64,000 nucleotides of DNA from Planctomycetota bacterium. Lineage in GTDB: Bacteria; Planctomycetota; PUPC01; DSUN01. A program made the position numbers and the translations under genes. This document shows positions 52,610 to 61,800 of this stretch, one piece after another. The notes under the pieces are model-generated. The model ran no database searches, was not told where the DNA came from, and saw nothing but the letters and a program-made list of their open reading frames with translations. Numbering within the stretch: the stretch's first letter is position 1; every line of letters begins with the position of its first letter. Location: assembly GCA_035384565.1 (NCBI GenBank), contig DAOOIT010000022.1, positions 1-64,000 on the forward strand. Direction: 5' to 3'.

Positions 52610-54376
52610 CTATTGGGCGTCCAAGCCGCCGCCCATTTTGACCCCGAGGCGCTCGAGCTCGTGATGGGCGGCGCTGGACTGAGCGCTCTCAGGATATTTC
52701 TTGAGCACCATCCGAAGGGCCGCGATGTGCTGGGGCGTCTTGCCTGCCTCGCGGTAGAGGTTGGCGATGCGGAGCGCGGCCTCGGGTGCGTGGGCTTTGA
52801 AGAACGCCTCGACCTCGCGGAGTTGGGCCACCGCCTGATCGAGCTTGTCCTGCTTGGCGTAGCAGTCGGCGATGGCCCACAGGTTGTCGGGCGGATTGTC
52901 GCACTGCTGGTAGACGGCGATGGCTTGAGGATACTGCTTCGTGGCGTGGAGGAGCTGGCCTTTGAGCCAGAGGGCCTCCTTGGCGAAGCGCGCGGAGCGC
53001 AGAAGCTGGTCGGCGATGGGGACGCCGAGGGCGGCGTCCTTGCGGCCGTGGTGGAAGCGGAGGAGTTCCATCTGGCCGAGTTCCTTGTCGTCGAAGCTCA
53101 GGCAGATGTCCTTCACGAGGTCCGGCTCGCGCGCAGCCAGGTAACGCGCCAGGTCGGCCTTCTCGCTGTCGGGCATCTCGCCGAGCCGGAGCTTGCTGAC
53201 GAGATTCCGGGCCAGCTTGGCCTCGTTGGCGCGCTCGTAGAGGATACGCATCAGCTCCCGAATGTCCGCATTGGCCATCTTCTCAAACGCGAGCTTGCCG
53301 TAGTAGTCCATCACCTTCGCCTTGTGCTGCGCGAACAGGGCGATCCAGCGCACGATGCGGGCATAGTCGCCCGGCTTCTGGCCACGCTCGAACTGGGCGT
53401 CCAGGCGTGCGATCCATTGGGCAGGGTCGCGTTCGAACGCGAGCTTGAAGTTGGCCAGTTCGATCTGATAGTGGTCCCAGTCGGCGAAGCGGCCATCGAG
53501 CGCGGCGGCCCAGGTGCGATAGTATCGGTCGCGGAGGTCGGCCTGCGCGTTGTCGAACCGGCCGTGGAGCCGAACGCCTTGGAGGACGTGTCCCCAGTAA
53601 CGGCGGCTGCTGTCGAGGTCGGCCTCCAGGCGTTCGGGTTTTTCTCCGAAGCCTGCCACCTCGCGGTAGAAGGCCCTCAGCTTGGCTTCGTCGGGTTGCG
53701 TGCGGATGTAGAAGGCGATGACCTGCTGGATGGCGTTGTTGGCGGCCTGCGGGTTCTGCGTGCGGAAGTTGACGGCGATCTGGCGCCATGTGGCGGCGGC
53801 GCGCTCAGCTTGGCCCTCTTTGGCCAGGTGCTCGGCAAGATGAGTGAGGGCCGAGGCGGCGAGGGGATGCTTGGAGTAGGCGTCGTCGGCAGCCATCTTG
53901 GCCCAGATTCTCATGGCATCTTCTTCGTCGCCGTTCTCCCAGTGACAGAGTCCGATATTGAAGAGGGCCGGCGCCGCGTACTTCACGGCGTTGGGGAAGT
54001 AGTCGAGAACCTCGTTGTACGCCTTGATCGCCTCGTGACGCTTGAGCGCGAGGTGAAGCGCTCGAGCCTTGCGTACAAGAGCGTAGGGAATGGCCTTCGA
54101 CTTGGGGAACTCGAGGAGGAAACTGTCGTACTCGGCGGCGGCGCGTGGGAAGTCCCTGGAGTCGAAGACCTTGTCGGCCTTGGTGAGCGCGTGGCCTTCG
54201 AACGTGTCGAGGGTCTTCACCTCCTCGTTGGAGAGCTGCACCTCGGCGCTCGGGGGTTCTCCCTGAGGGCGTGCAGGGCGCGCGCCCGCGAGGCATGGCG
54301 GGGCCACGAGCAGCACGATGGCGGCAAGCGGCCCGCACGCCCGCCGATGGAGCAGGTTGAACCAAGCCTTGCGCAT
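52610..54376 (-). CDS. Secreted TPR protein (588 residues), first gene of the block
   Basis: Signal peptide to about residue 31 (core 'GPLAAIVLLVAPPCLAG'). The rest is helical TPR repeats: 'AAAEYDSFLLEFPKSKAIPY', 'AIKAYNEVLDYFPNAVKYAA', 'LFNIGLCHWENGDEEDAMRI' and, at the end, 'AAHHELERLGVKMGG'. This kind of protein resembles YbgF/BamD-like envelope TPR scaffolds. Start ATG 54376 follows GAGGCGGAG; the frame is open upstream but without a signal peptide there. It is the promoter-proximal gene of the ExbBD block, with a good promoter at 54440-54467. Confidence 0.8.
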   Translation of the reverse strand: MRKAWFNLLHRRACGPLAAIVLLVAPPCLAGARPARPQGEPPSAEVQLSNEEVKTLDTFEGHALTKADKVFDSRDFPRAAAEYDSFLLEFPKSKAIPYALVRKARALHLALKRHEAIKAYNEVLDYFPNAVKYAAPALFNIGLCHWENGDEEDAMRIWAKMAADDAYSKHPLAASALTHLAEHLAKEGQAERAAATWRQIAVNFRTQNPQAANNAIQQVIAFYIRTQPDEAKLRAFYREVAGFGEKPERLEADLDSSRRYWGHVLQGVRLHGRFDNAQADLRDRYYRTWAAALDGRFADWDHYQIELANFKLAFERDPAQWIARLDAQFERGQKPGDYARIVRWIALFAQHKAKVMDYYGKLAFEKMANADIRELMRILYERANEAKLARNLVSKLRLGEMPDSEKADLARYLAAREPDLVKDICLSFDDKELGQMELLRFHHGRKDAALGVPIADQLLRSARFAKEALWLKGQLLHATKQYPQAIAVYQQCDNPPDNLWAIADCYAKQDKLDQAVAQLREVEAFFKAHAPEAALRIANLYREAGKTPQHIAALRMVLKKYPESAQSSAAHHELERLGVKMGGGLDAQ

Positions 54377-54439
54377 CTCCGCCTCTGCCCTGGGTCGCCA
54401 AGGTCTTCTGGCGGCTGCCTTTCCTCCCGGCAACGGCAA

Positions 54440-54467
54440 TCATAGCGGTTTGACCCAAGGAGTCAAG
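54440..54467 (-). promoter_or_regulatory. Putative promoter of the ten-gene ExbBD block
   Basis: On the minus strand TTGACT (54462-54467), 16-base spacer, TATGAT (54440-54445), 64 bases before the first start codon. It is the only strong promoter-like site seen before the block. Confidence 0.55.
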
Positions 54468-54551
54468 CGCCTCCAGGAGCGCGCGGAAGGGCCGCGTGGA
54501 GACCTCTGGCCGGGCCTTCGCTCGCGCGCAGGAGCAGGTGCCCGGGCGCCC

Positions 54552-54580
54552 TTGAACTGAGTTGACGAACTTGCTAGGCT
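54552..54580 (+). promoter_or_regulatory. Putative promoter of the ThuA operon
   Basis: TTGAAC (54552-54557), 17-base spacer, TAGGCT (54575-54580), 55 bases before the ATG. It is divergent from the block promoter. Confidence 0.5.
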
Positions 54581-54635
54581 GAATGCGGCAGTGCCAGTGT
54601 GTGCCTGATGGGCTCTTGTGGAAAGGGGGCTGGGA

Positions 54636-56507
54636 ATGGCCAGCACGGGTGTTCGGTGTGCGACGCTGGCGATTGCGGCGGCTTGGGCGGCCTCCGCCGC
54701 CGTGGCGCTGGAGCAAATCCCGAAGCACCAGGAGAAGAGGATACTCGATGCGGCGCCCGTCAGGCCGCGCGTGGAGCCCAAGAAGGCGCGCAAGGTGCTC
54801 GTCTTCAGCACGCCCGCCCACCTGTACGACAAGGACCCCCACAAGGGCTACTGTGTGCCCTATGGCGCCGCCGCCCTCAAAGCCCTCGGCGAGAAGTCCA
54901 AGGCCTTCGAGCCCGTGATGAGCGATGAGCTGGCCATGTTCCTGCCCGAGAACATCAAGCAGTTCGATGCCATCGTGATGAACAACTCCTGCGGCCCGTG
55001 GATCACGCCGACCGATGCCGATATGGAGAAGGACGGGTTCAAGAAGCTCGGGGCCGAGAAGAAGGCCGTGGAGGAGGCCCTTCGCAAGACGTTTCTGGAC
55101 TGGCTGAACGCCGGCGGCGGCGTCATGGCCATTCACTTCGCCATCGCGGCCAATGGGCACTGGCCGGAGTTCGGCGAGTTGATCGGCGGCAAGTTCACCG
55201 GCCACCCCTGGAACGAGGAGATCGGCGTCATGGTGGACGACCCGACGTCGCCCCTCGTCGCCGCCTACGAGGGCAAGGACTTCCGCATCGCTGACGAAAT
55301 CTACCAGTACGGCCCCCCGTTCGACCGCGCCAAGTGCCGCGTACTCGTTTCCCTCGACCCCGAACGCACCAACATGGGCGTCCGATGGATCAGCCAGCCC
55401 GACAACGATTGGCCCCTCGCCTGGGTCAAAGCCGTCGGCAAAGGCCGCATCTGGTACACCTCCTTCGGCCACCGAGCCGACCTCTTCTGGAACCCGCAAC
55501 TCCTCCAGTTCTACCTGGATGGCATCCAGTTCGCGACGGGGGACCTCGATGCGCCCACCGAGCCGCGAAAGGAGAAGCTCGTGAGACGCGTACCCGGCCC
55601 CACCCCACCCGAAGTGCGCGCCGCCAAGATGAAGGCGGGAAGCGTTGCCGAGCCGACCGAGGAACAATTGAAGAAGATCGAGGCGGCTGCACCCGACACC
55701 GCGCCGGCCAAGCCCGCCAAGCCGCGCAAGGTGCTCGTGTGGGGCCACGCCTGGACCCACACCCCCAACGCCATCGCCGAGAAAGCCCTCGAAATCCTCG
55801 GCAGGAAGACCGGAGCCTTCACCGCCGTCGTCAGCGACGACCCGCGCCTCCTCCTAATTGACCGCATCGGCCAGTTCGATGCCATCGTCATGAACAACAT
55901 CCACGAGCCTGAGCCATTCCTGCCGCCCGACTTCGGCAAGCTCGACGACGAGCGCAAGGCCGCCGCCAAAGCCTTCGACGCCGCCGTCAAGAAGAGCATC
56001 CTCGACTACGTCGGCGGCAAGGACCCCAACAACAAGGACGTTCCCGGCCGCGGCATCGTCGGCATCCACGCCGCCACCGCCGCCTTCGCAGGCTGGAAGG
56101 AATACGGCGAAATGATGGGCGGATTCTACAGCGGCCACCTCTACGAAAAGGTAACAATCAAGCTCGACGACCCCAAGCACCCCCTCAACGCCGCCTTCGA
56201 GGGCAAGCCCTTCCAAATCAACGACGAAATCTACTTCTTCCAGGAGCCCTACTACACCCGCAAGAACCTTCGCATTCTCCTCACCCTCGACCTCGAGGCG
56301 ATGAAGGACCCCGGCAAGCGCCCCGACAAGGACTACGCCATCAGCTGGGTCCGCGAATACGGCCCGGGCAAGGGCCGCGTCTTCTACACCACCCTCGGCC
56401 ACGCCCTCGAGACCTACTGGAACCCGCTCTTCCTTCGTCACCTCCTCGCTGGCATCCAGTTCGCCACGGGCGACCTGCCGGCCGACGCCGCACCGAGCGC
56501 GAAGTGA
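54636..56507 (+). CDS. Secreted protein with two tandem ThuA domains
   Basis: Protein of 623 residues with a signal peptide (to about AAVAL, residue 24). Two ThuA-type (glutamine-amidotransferase-like) domains lie at about 50-300 and 345-620. Both have the same order of motifs: 'KVLVFSTPAHLYD' or 'KVLVWGHAWTHTP', 'QFDAIVMNN', 'GGGVMAIHFAIAA' or 'GRGIVGIHAATAA', 'IADEIYQYG' or 'INDEIYFFQ', and 'GKGRIWYTSFGH' or 'GKGRVFYTTLGH'. ThuA proteins are linked to sugar (trehalose, keto-sugar) utilisation. Start ATG 54636 follows AAAGGGGG, rather than an upstream GTG. The Gfo/Idh gene follows after 27 bases. Confidence 0.85.
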   Translation: MASTGVRCATLAIAAAWAASAAVALEQIPKHQEKRILDAAPVRPRVEPKKARKVLVFSTPAHLYDKDPHKGYCVPYGAAALKALGEKSKAFEPVMSDELAMFLPENIKQFDAIVMNNSCGPWITPTDADMEKDGFKKLGAEKKAVEEALRKTFLDWLNAGGGVMAIHFAIAANGHWPEFGELIGGKFTGHPWNEEIGVMVDDPTSPLVAAYEGKDFRIADEIYQYGPPFDRAKCRVLVSLDPERTNMGVRWISQPDNDWPLAWVKAVGKGRIWYTSFGHRADLFWNPQLLQFYLDGIQFATGDLDAPTEPRKEKLVRRVPGPTPPEVRAAKMKAGSVAEPTEEQLKKIEAAAPDTAPAKPAKPRKVLVWGHAWTHTPNAIAEKALEILGRKTGAFTAVVSDDPRLLLIDRIGQFDAIVMNNIHEPEPFLPPDFGKLDDERKAAAKAFDAAVKKSILDYVGGKDPNNKDVPGRGIVGIHAATAAFAGWKEYGEMMGGFYSGHLYEKVTIKLDDPKHPLNAAFEGKPFQINDEIYFFQEPYYTRKNLRILLTLDLEAMKDPGKRPDKDYAISWVREYGPGKGRVFYTTLGHALETYWNPLFLRHLLAGIQFATGDLPADAAPSAK

Positions 56508-56534
56508 AGCCCTTTCAGACGCAAGGAGAGAGGA

Positions 56535-57782
56535 ATGGAGTCCGCTGAACTCACAGGGTGCAGGGGGGCTGCTGTTTCCACGCGGCGCCAGTTTCTTGTG
56601 GCAGGCGCCGCGCCGCTCATCGTCTGCGGGTTGGTCCGTGCTGCGGAGCCGGTACCCCCGCCTCCCAAGGCGTTCGACCGCAAGCTCAAGCTCGGCCTCA
56701 TCGGCGCTGGCGGACGCGGCCGCTGGATCGCCAACCTCTTCAAGCAGCACGGCGGCTACGAGATCTGGGGCGTGGCCGACTACTTCGAGGACGTGGCGAA
56801 GGCCGCAGGCAAGGCCCTCGGGGCCGATGAGGCCCGCTGCTTCGGCGGACTCCAAGGCTACAAGCGCCTCCTGGAGAGCGGTGTCGAGGCCGTCGTGATC
56901 ATTGATGTGCCCTACTTCTACCCCGAGCAGGCCACCGCGGCGGTCCAGGCCGGCGTCAACGTCTACATGGCCAAGCCCGTGGCGACCGACGTGCCCGGCA
57001 CCCTCGCCATCGGCGCCGCCGGCAAGCTCGCCACTGAGAAAAGGCTCGCCTTCCTCGTGGACTACCAGCTCCCGCTCGACCCCTCGAACATCGAGGTCGC
57101 CACCCGCGTCCGCGAGGGCGCCATCGGCCCCATCGCCCACATCATCTCCTACGGCTTCACCGGCATGTGGGGCGACCCGCCGAAGACCCAGACCATCGAG
57201 AGCCGCCTGCGCGGCGGCACCTGGCTGTCCGACATCGCGCTCGGCGGCGACGGCGTCGTGGCCTATGACATCCACATTATTGACGCCGTGCAGTGGCTCA
57301 TGGGGCGCCGACCCGTGGCCGCCTGCGGCTTCTCGCGCACCTGCCGCCCCAACCCCAACGGCGACCGCACCGACTGCCTCGGGGTGGTCTACGAGTACGC
57401 CGACGGCGTGGTCTGGACGCACATTACTCAAACGCTGGCGAACGAGCACGACGTGGCCTCGCTCACGGCCAGCTTCTACGGCATGAAGGCCACCGCCCGC
57501 CTCGCCTACTGGGGCAAGTGCTATGTCCGCGGCGGCGACAAACACTTCGTCAAGGACGCAGGGAGCGTCTACGACCAGGGCGCCATGCGCAACATCGCCA
57601 ACTTCTACGACAGCATCATCAAGGGCGACTTCACCAACCTCACCGCGCAGCGCGCGGTTGACGGCACGCTCACGGCCATCCTGGCCCGCGAGGCCGCCGC
57701 CCGCCGTCGCTACCTGACGATGGACGAGTTGATCAAGGAGAACAAGCGGCTTGAGGTGAGTCTTGAGGGTCTCAAGAGCTGA
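56535..57782 (+). CDS. Tat-exported Gfo/Idh/MocA-family oxidoreductase
   Basis: Protein of 415 residues with a twin-arginine signal ('STRRQFLVAGAA', R17-R18), so it should be exported folded with its cofactor. The Rossmann motif is 'LGLIGAGGRGRW', and the EKP motif appears as AKP with K147 retained. The second domain includes 'GGDGVVAYDIHIIDAVQWLM'. Tat-exported members are frequent in Planctomycetota and act on sugars outside the cytoplasm. Start ATG follows AAGGAGAGAGG. It is the second gene of an operon with ThuA upstream and the metallo-beta-lactamase-fold gene 18 bases downstream. Confidence 0.87.
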   Translation: MESAELTGCRGAAVSTRRQFLVAGAAPLIVCGLVRAAEPVPPPPKAFDRKLKLGLIGAGGRGRWIANLFKQHGGYEIWGVADYFEDVAKAAGKALGADEARCFGGLQGYKRLLESGVEAVVIIDVPYFYPEQATAAVQAGVNVYMAKPVATDVPGTLAIGAAGKLATEKRLAFLVDYQLPLDPSNIEVATRVREGAIGPIAHIISYGFTGMWGDPPKTQTIESRLRGGTWLSDIALGGDGVVAYDIHIIDAVQWLMGRRPVAACGFSRTCRPNPNGDRTDCLGVVYEYADGVVWTHITQTLANEHDVASLTASFYGMKATARLAYWGKCYVRGGDKHFVKDAGSVYDQGAMRNIANFYDSIIKGDFTNLTAQRAVDGTLTAILAREAAARRRYLTMDELIKENKRLEVSLEGLKS

Positions 57783-57800
57783 ACGACAGGAGAGTGCGGC

Positions 57801-58832
57801 ATGTCGAATTGGCTACTGGGCCTCGCGGCCCTGGTGCTGCTCGTCCCGTGTGTCGGCATGTCTGCTGAGGCGGCCCGCCTGAGCATCTACTGGGTGGATG
57901 TCGAAGGCGGAGGGGCGACGTTGATCGTGACGCCAGCCGGCGAGTCGGTGCTCGTGGACACCGGACTCGATAATCCGCGCGACCCCGGCCGCATTGCCAA
58001 GGTGGCAAGGGATGTGGCGGGCCTCAAGCAGATTGACCATCTGGTGGTCACCCACTTCGATATTGACCACCATGGCGGCGCGGCCGAACTCTCGAAGCTC
58101 ATCCCTATCCGCCGCGTGTACGACCAAGGTGGCGAGATCGGGCGGCCCGAACCGATGTACGTGAAATACGTCGCCTGGCGCAAGACGATGCCCTACACGG
58201 TCCTCAAGCCCGGCGACACGCTTCCCCTCCGCCAGGCCGAGGGGGCTGCCAGAGCGAGCCTCACGTGCCTCGCCGCCGCCCAGCAGTTCATCGCGCCCGG
58301 CCCCGACCACAAGCCCAACCCCATTCCCGCCTCGGAAGCGCCCGAGTACCCCGAAGACAAGTCCGAGAACCGCCAGTCCGTCGTCCTGCTCCTGCGCTTC
58401 GGCGCCTTTGAGTTCTACGGCGGCGCCGACCTCACGGGACGTCTGGAGGCGAAGCTTGTTCTGCCCGTCAACCTGGTGGGCGAGGTGGACGTCTATCAGG
58501 TGACCCACCACGGGCTGGACTTGTCGAATAATCCCGTGCTCGTGAGGTCGCTGGCCCCGACGGTAACGGTGATGACCAACGGCGACCGGAAGGGCTGCGG
58601 GCCGAGAACGCGGGCCGTGCTGAAGGCCACCCCCTCGATTCAGGCCAATTACCAGCTTCACAAGAACCTCGCACCCGACGCGGACAACACGCCCGACGAG
58701 CTGATTGCGAACCTCGGGCCAGGCTCGGAATGCAAGGGCAACCACATTGAACTCCAGGTCGCACCCGACGGAGCGGCCTACACGGTGCGCATCCCCGCCA
58801 CGGGCCACGAACGGACGTTCAGGACGAAGTAG
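57801..58832 (+). CDS. Secreted ComEC-like metallo-beta-lactamase-fold hydrolase
   Basis: Protein of 343 residues with a signal peptide (to about SAEAA, residue 24). It resembles the C-terminal hydrolase domain of ComEC/Rec2: 'LSIYWVDVEGGGATLI', 'SVLVDTG', the zinc motif THFDIDHHGG (84-93) and 'VTHHGLD'. The ComEC membrane domain is absent, so DNA uptake is not implied; soluble members cleave phosphodiesters or other substrates. Start ATG 57801 follows AGGAG. It closes the ThuA/Gfo-Idh operon; the HzsA-like gene begins 62 bases later. Confidence 0.82.
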   Translation: MSNWLLGLAALVLLVPCVGMSAEAARLSIYWVDVEGGGATLIVTPAGESVLVDTGLDNPRDPGRIAKVARDVAGLKQIDHLVVTHFDIDHHGGAAELSKLIPIRRVYDQGGEIGRPEPMYVKYVAWRKTMPYTVLKPGDTLPLRQAEGAARASLTCLAAAQQFIAPGPDHKPNPIPASEAPEYPEDKSENRQSVVLLLRFGAFEFYGGADLTGRLEAKLVLPVNLVGEVDVYQVTHHGLDLSNNPVLVRSLAPTVTVMTNGDRKGCGPRTRAVLKATPSIQANYQLHKNLAPDADNTPDELIANLGPGSECKGNHIELQVAPDGAAYTVRIPATGHERTFRTK

Positions 58833-58894
58833 CGGCAACCGCCATTCTGCGTAGCGAGAGGCGTCCCGCTGGTATCAGGGCGAAGGAGAGTGCC

Positions 58895-61800
58895 TTGAGC
58901 TTGAGATGCCCTGGGGTGATCGCATGGGTGGCGGTTTGGGCGCGAGCCGTGGCGGCGCTCGGAGCGGAGGGCGGAGCGACGAGCGGCGTAGAGGGCGCCC
59001 CGACCAAGCAGGCCTTTGTCTGCGACTTTGCGAAGGGGCTGCCCCGCGAGGTGCGGACGGTCGGGGGGAAGTGGGAACTGAAGGATGGATGCCTTCGACT
59101 GGTGGACCCGGCAGCCTCCGATCCCACCAAAGCGCTCATCCTGATCGGCGAGGGACACAATGTGTCCGCCGAGGTCGTGATTACGGCCAGGCTGCGGCTC
59201 GATACCTGGGCGGAGGACGACTGGGCGCGCGCCGGCGTAGGCCTGTGCGCGGACCCTGCCAACGGCTACGGCCTCAATCTCGTGTTCCACGCCGGGAAGC
59301 TGGAGTTCGTCCGCGACTACGTGGAGTGGGCGCCGGGATGTCCGTTCGCCTACCGCTCTGGCCAGTGGTACTGGGTGAAGCTGTGGAAGACGCCCGCCGG
59401 CCTCAGGGGCAAGGCCTGGAGCGATGGACAGCCGGAGCCGGCCGACTGGATGGTGGCGTGGGGCAAGGATCACGCCAGGCTGACCGGATACCCGGCGCTG
59501 GTGGGGTGCTCGGCAAGCCCCGATAACCGCGTCTGCTCGGTTTCCTTCTCCCACTGCGAGGTGCGCGTCGGCGGAGGCCCCTTCGGATACTACACGCGGC
59601 AGGCCACGTGGGTGGAGACCCTTGCGGCGAGCCGAGCCGCGCTCGCCCGCCAGGAGACCGAACTGGCCGGCAAGACGAAGGAGCCGCCGGGGGCGGGCAG
59701 CGCGCGGCGCGACGATCTCTGGCGCCTGTTGGAGCAGGACTTCCCGGATGCCGAATCGCTGCGGCAGATGGCCGTGGAGCGCCAGGACAACCTCTGGGCT
59801 GAAGACTGGCCATTCGACAGGCCCGGCGGGCTGGCCGAGCGCTATGCCGCGGCCACCCGGGCCGGCCTGGCGCCGCGAGCGCGCGAGTTGGCGAGGAACG
59901 TAGCCAGACTCTCCGACCTCCCGCCCGTCCGGGAATTGTACTATCGCTCCAAGGAGATCGAGAGGGTCCTGGCGGGATGGGACGCGAAGCTGGAAAGCCT
60001 GCATCGGGCGGTGGCGGACCTGATGCGCACATACGGGGAGAATTACCCGCGGGGGCGACAGTACCTGAGCCAGATCGTCTCGCTGCGCGAGACCCTGGCC
60101 GCGGCGCAGCAACAGCCTGTGGACGCGGGCCGGCTCCTGGCCGCGGTCGCGCGCTTTGAGGAGCTGAGGCGCGAGGCCCTCCTGGCAAACCCGCTGCTGG
60201 ACTTCGACCGGTTGCTCGTCATCAAGCGACGTGAGAGGCGGCAGCCCGACCCCTCCGCGCTTCGCACGGTGCCGTTCTCGGGCAACGACCCCATCGGCGT
60301 GCTCCACGGCCTGCCGATCAACTTCCAGGGCAACGGCGTCCTGAGGCAGGTGCCCTTCGACAACGAAATCGCCGTGCTCTCCAGGCTGAAGACCGTCGGG
60401 GAACTCACGACACTGTTCCGCCCGGAGAAGGCGGTCTACGTCGGCAACGTGGCGCTCCATTTCGACGCGGACCGGCTGCTCTTCTCGTCAATCGGCCAGG
60501 GCGGCCGCTTCCAGGTCTTCGAGATCGGAGTGAACGGCGAGGGCCTGCGCCAGGTGACGCGCGGCGACGAGCCCGACGTGGACAGCTACGACTCCTGCTA
60601 CCTGCCCGATGGCCGCATCCTGTTCGCCTCATCCGCCTGCTTCCAATCGGTGCCGTGCGAGCGTCGGCTCGACGAAGTGGCCAACTTCTGCGTGATGAAC
60701 GCGGATGGCTCGGGCATCCGCCGCCTGTGCTTCGACCAGGACCACGACTTCTGCCCCACGGCGATGCCCGATGGGCGAGTGCTCTACACGCGATGGGAGT
60801 ACACCGACATCGCGCACGCGTTCAGCGCGCGGGTGTTCACCATGAACCCCGATGGCACCGAGCAGCGCGCCTACTACGCCAGCAGCAGTCACTGGCCGAA
60901 CCGCATCTTCTACGCGCGCCCCATCCCGGGCCACCCGACGAAGTTCGTCGGCGTCATCTCCGGCCATCACGGCACCGCGCGGGCGGGCGAGCTGATGCTG
61001 TTCGACGTGGCCAGGGGACGCCAGCAGGCCGAAGGCGTGGTCCAACGCATTCCGGGCTGGGGCCAGAAGGTGGAGGCCCGGATGGTGGACGAACTGGTGT
61101 CCGGCTCCTGGCCGCGCTTCCTGCATCCCTACCCGCTGAGTGATAAGCACTTCCTGGTGTCGTGCCAGCCGACCCCCGACTCGCGCTGGGGCATCTACCT
61201 GGCCGACGTGTTCGACAACCTAGTGCTGATCCGCGAGGAGCCGGGGTGGGTGCTCTTCGAGCCCGTGCCGCTGCGGGCGACGCCGCGGCCGCCTGTGATC
61301 CCGGACCGGGTCACACCCGACTCCCGCGAGGCCACCGTCTACCTGTCTGACATCTATGCCGGCCCCGGGCTGGCAGGAATCCCTCGCGGCACGGTCAAGG
61401 CCCTCCGCCTGTTCACGTACCACTTCAACTACTTCGGCACGTCGGGGATCGAAGACTACATCGGAATGGACGGCCCGTGGGACGTCCGGCGCGTGTTGGG
61501 CGCAGTGCCGGTGGACGGTGACGGCTCGGCCTACTTCACGGTGCCGGCGAACATGCCGCTGGCCGTGCAGCCGCTCGATGCCGAAGGCAAGGCTCTCCAA
61601 CTGATGCGAAGCTGGTTCACGGCCATGCCCGGCGAGGCCGTCTCGTGCGTGGGCTGCCATGAGGACAGGAACAGCGCATCGCCCAACCGCGGCACCCTCG
61701 CGCTGGGCCGCAAGCCGTCGCCTATCAAGCCCTGGTACGGTCCCACACGCGGGTTCAGTTGGGACCGCGAGGTCCAGCCAGTGCTCGACAAGTACTGCGT

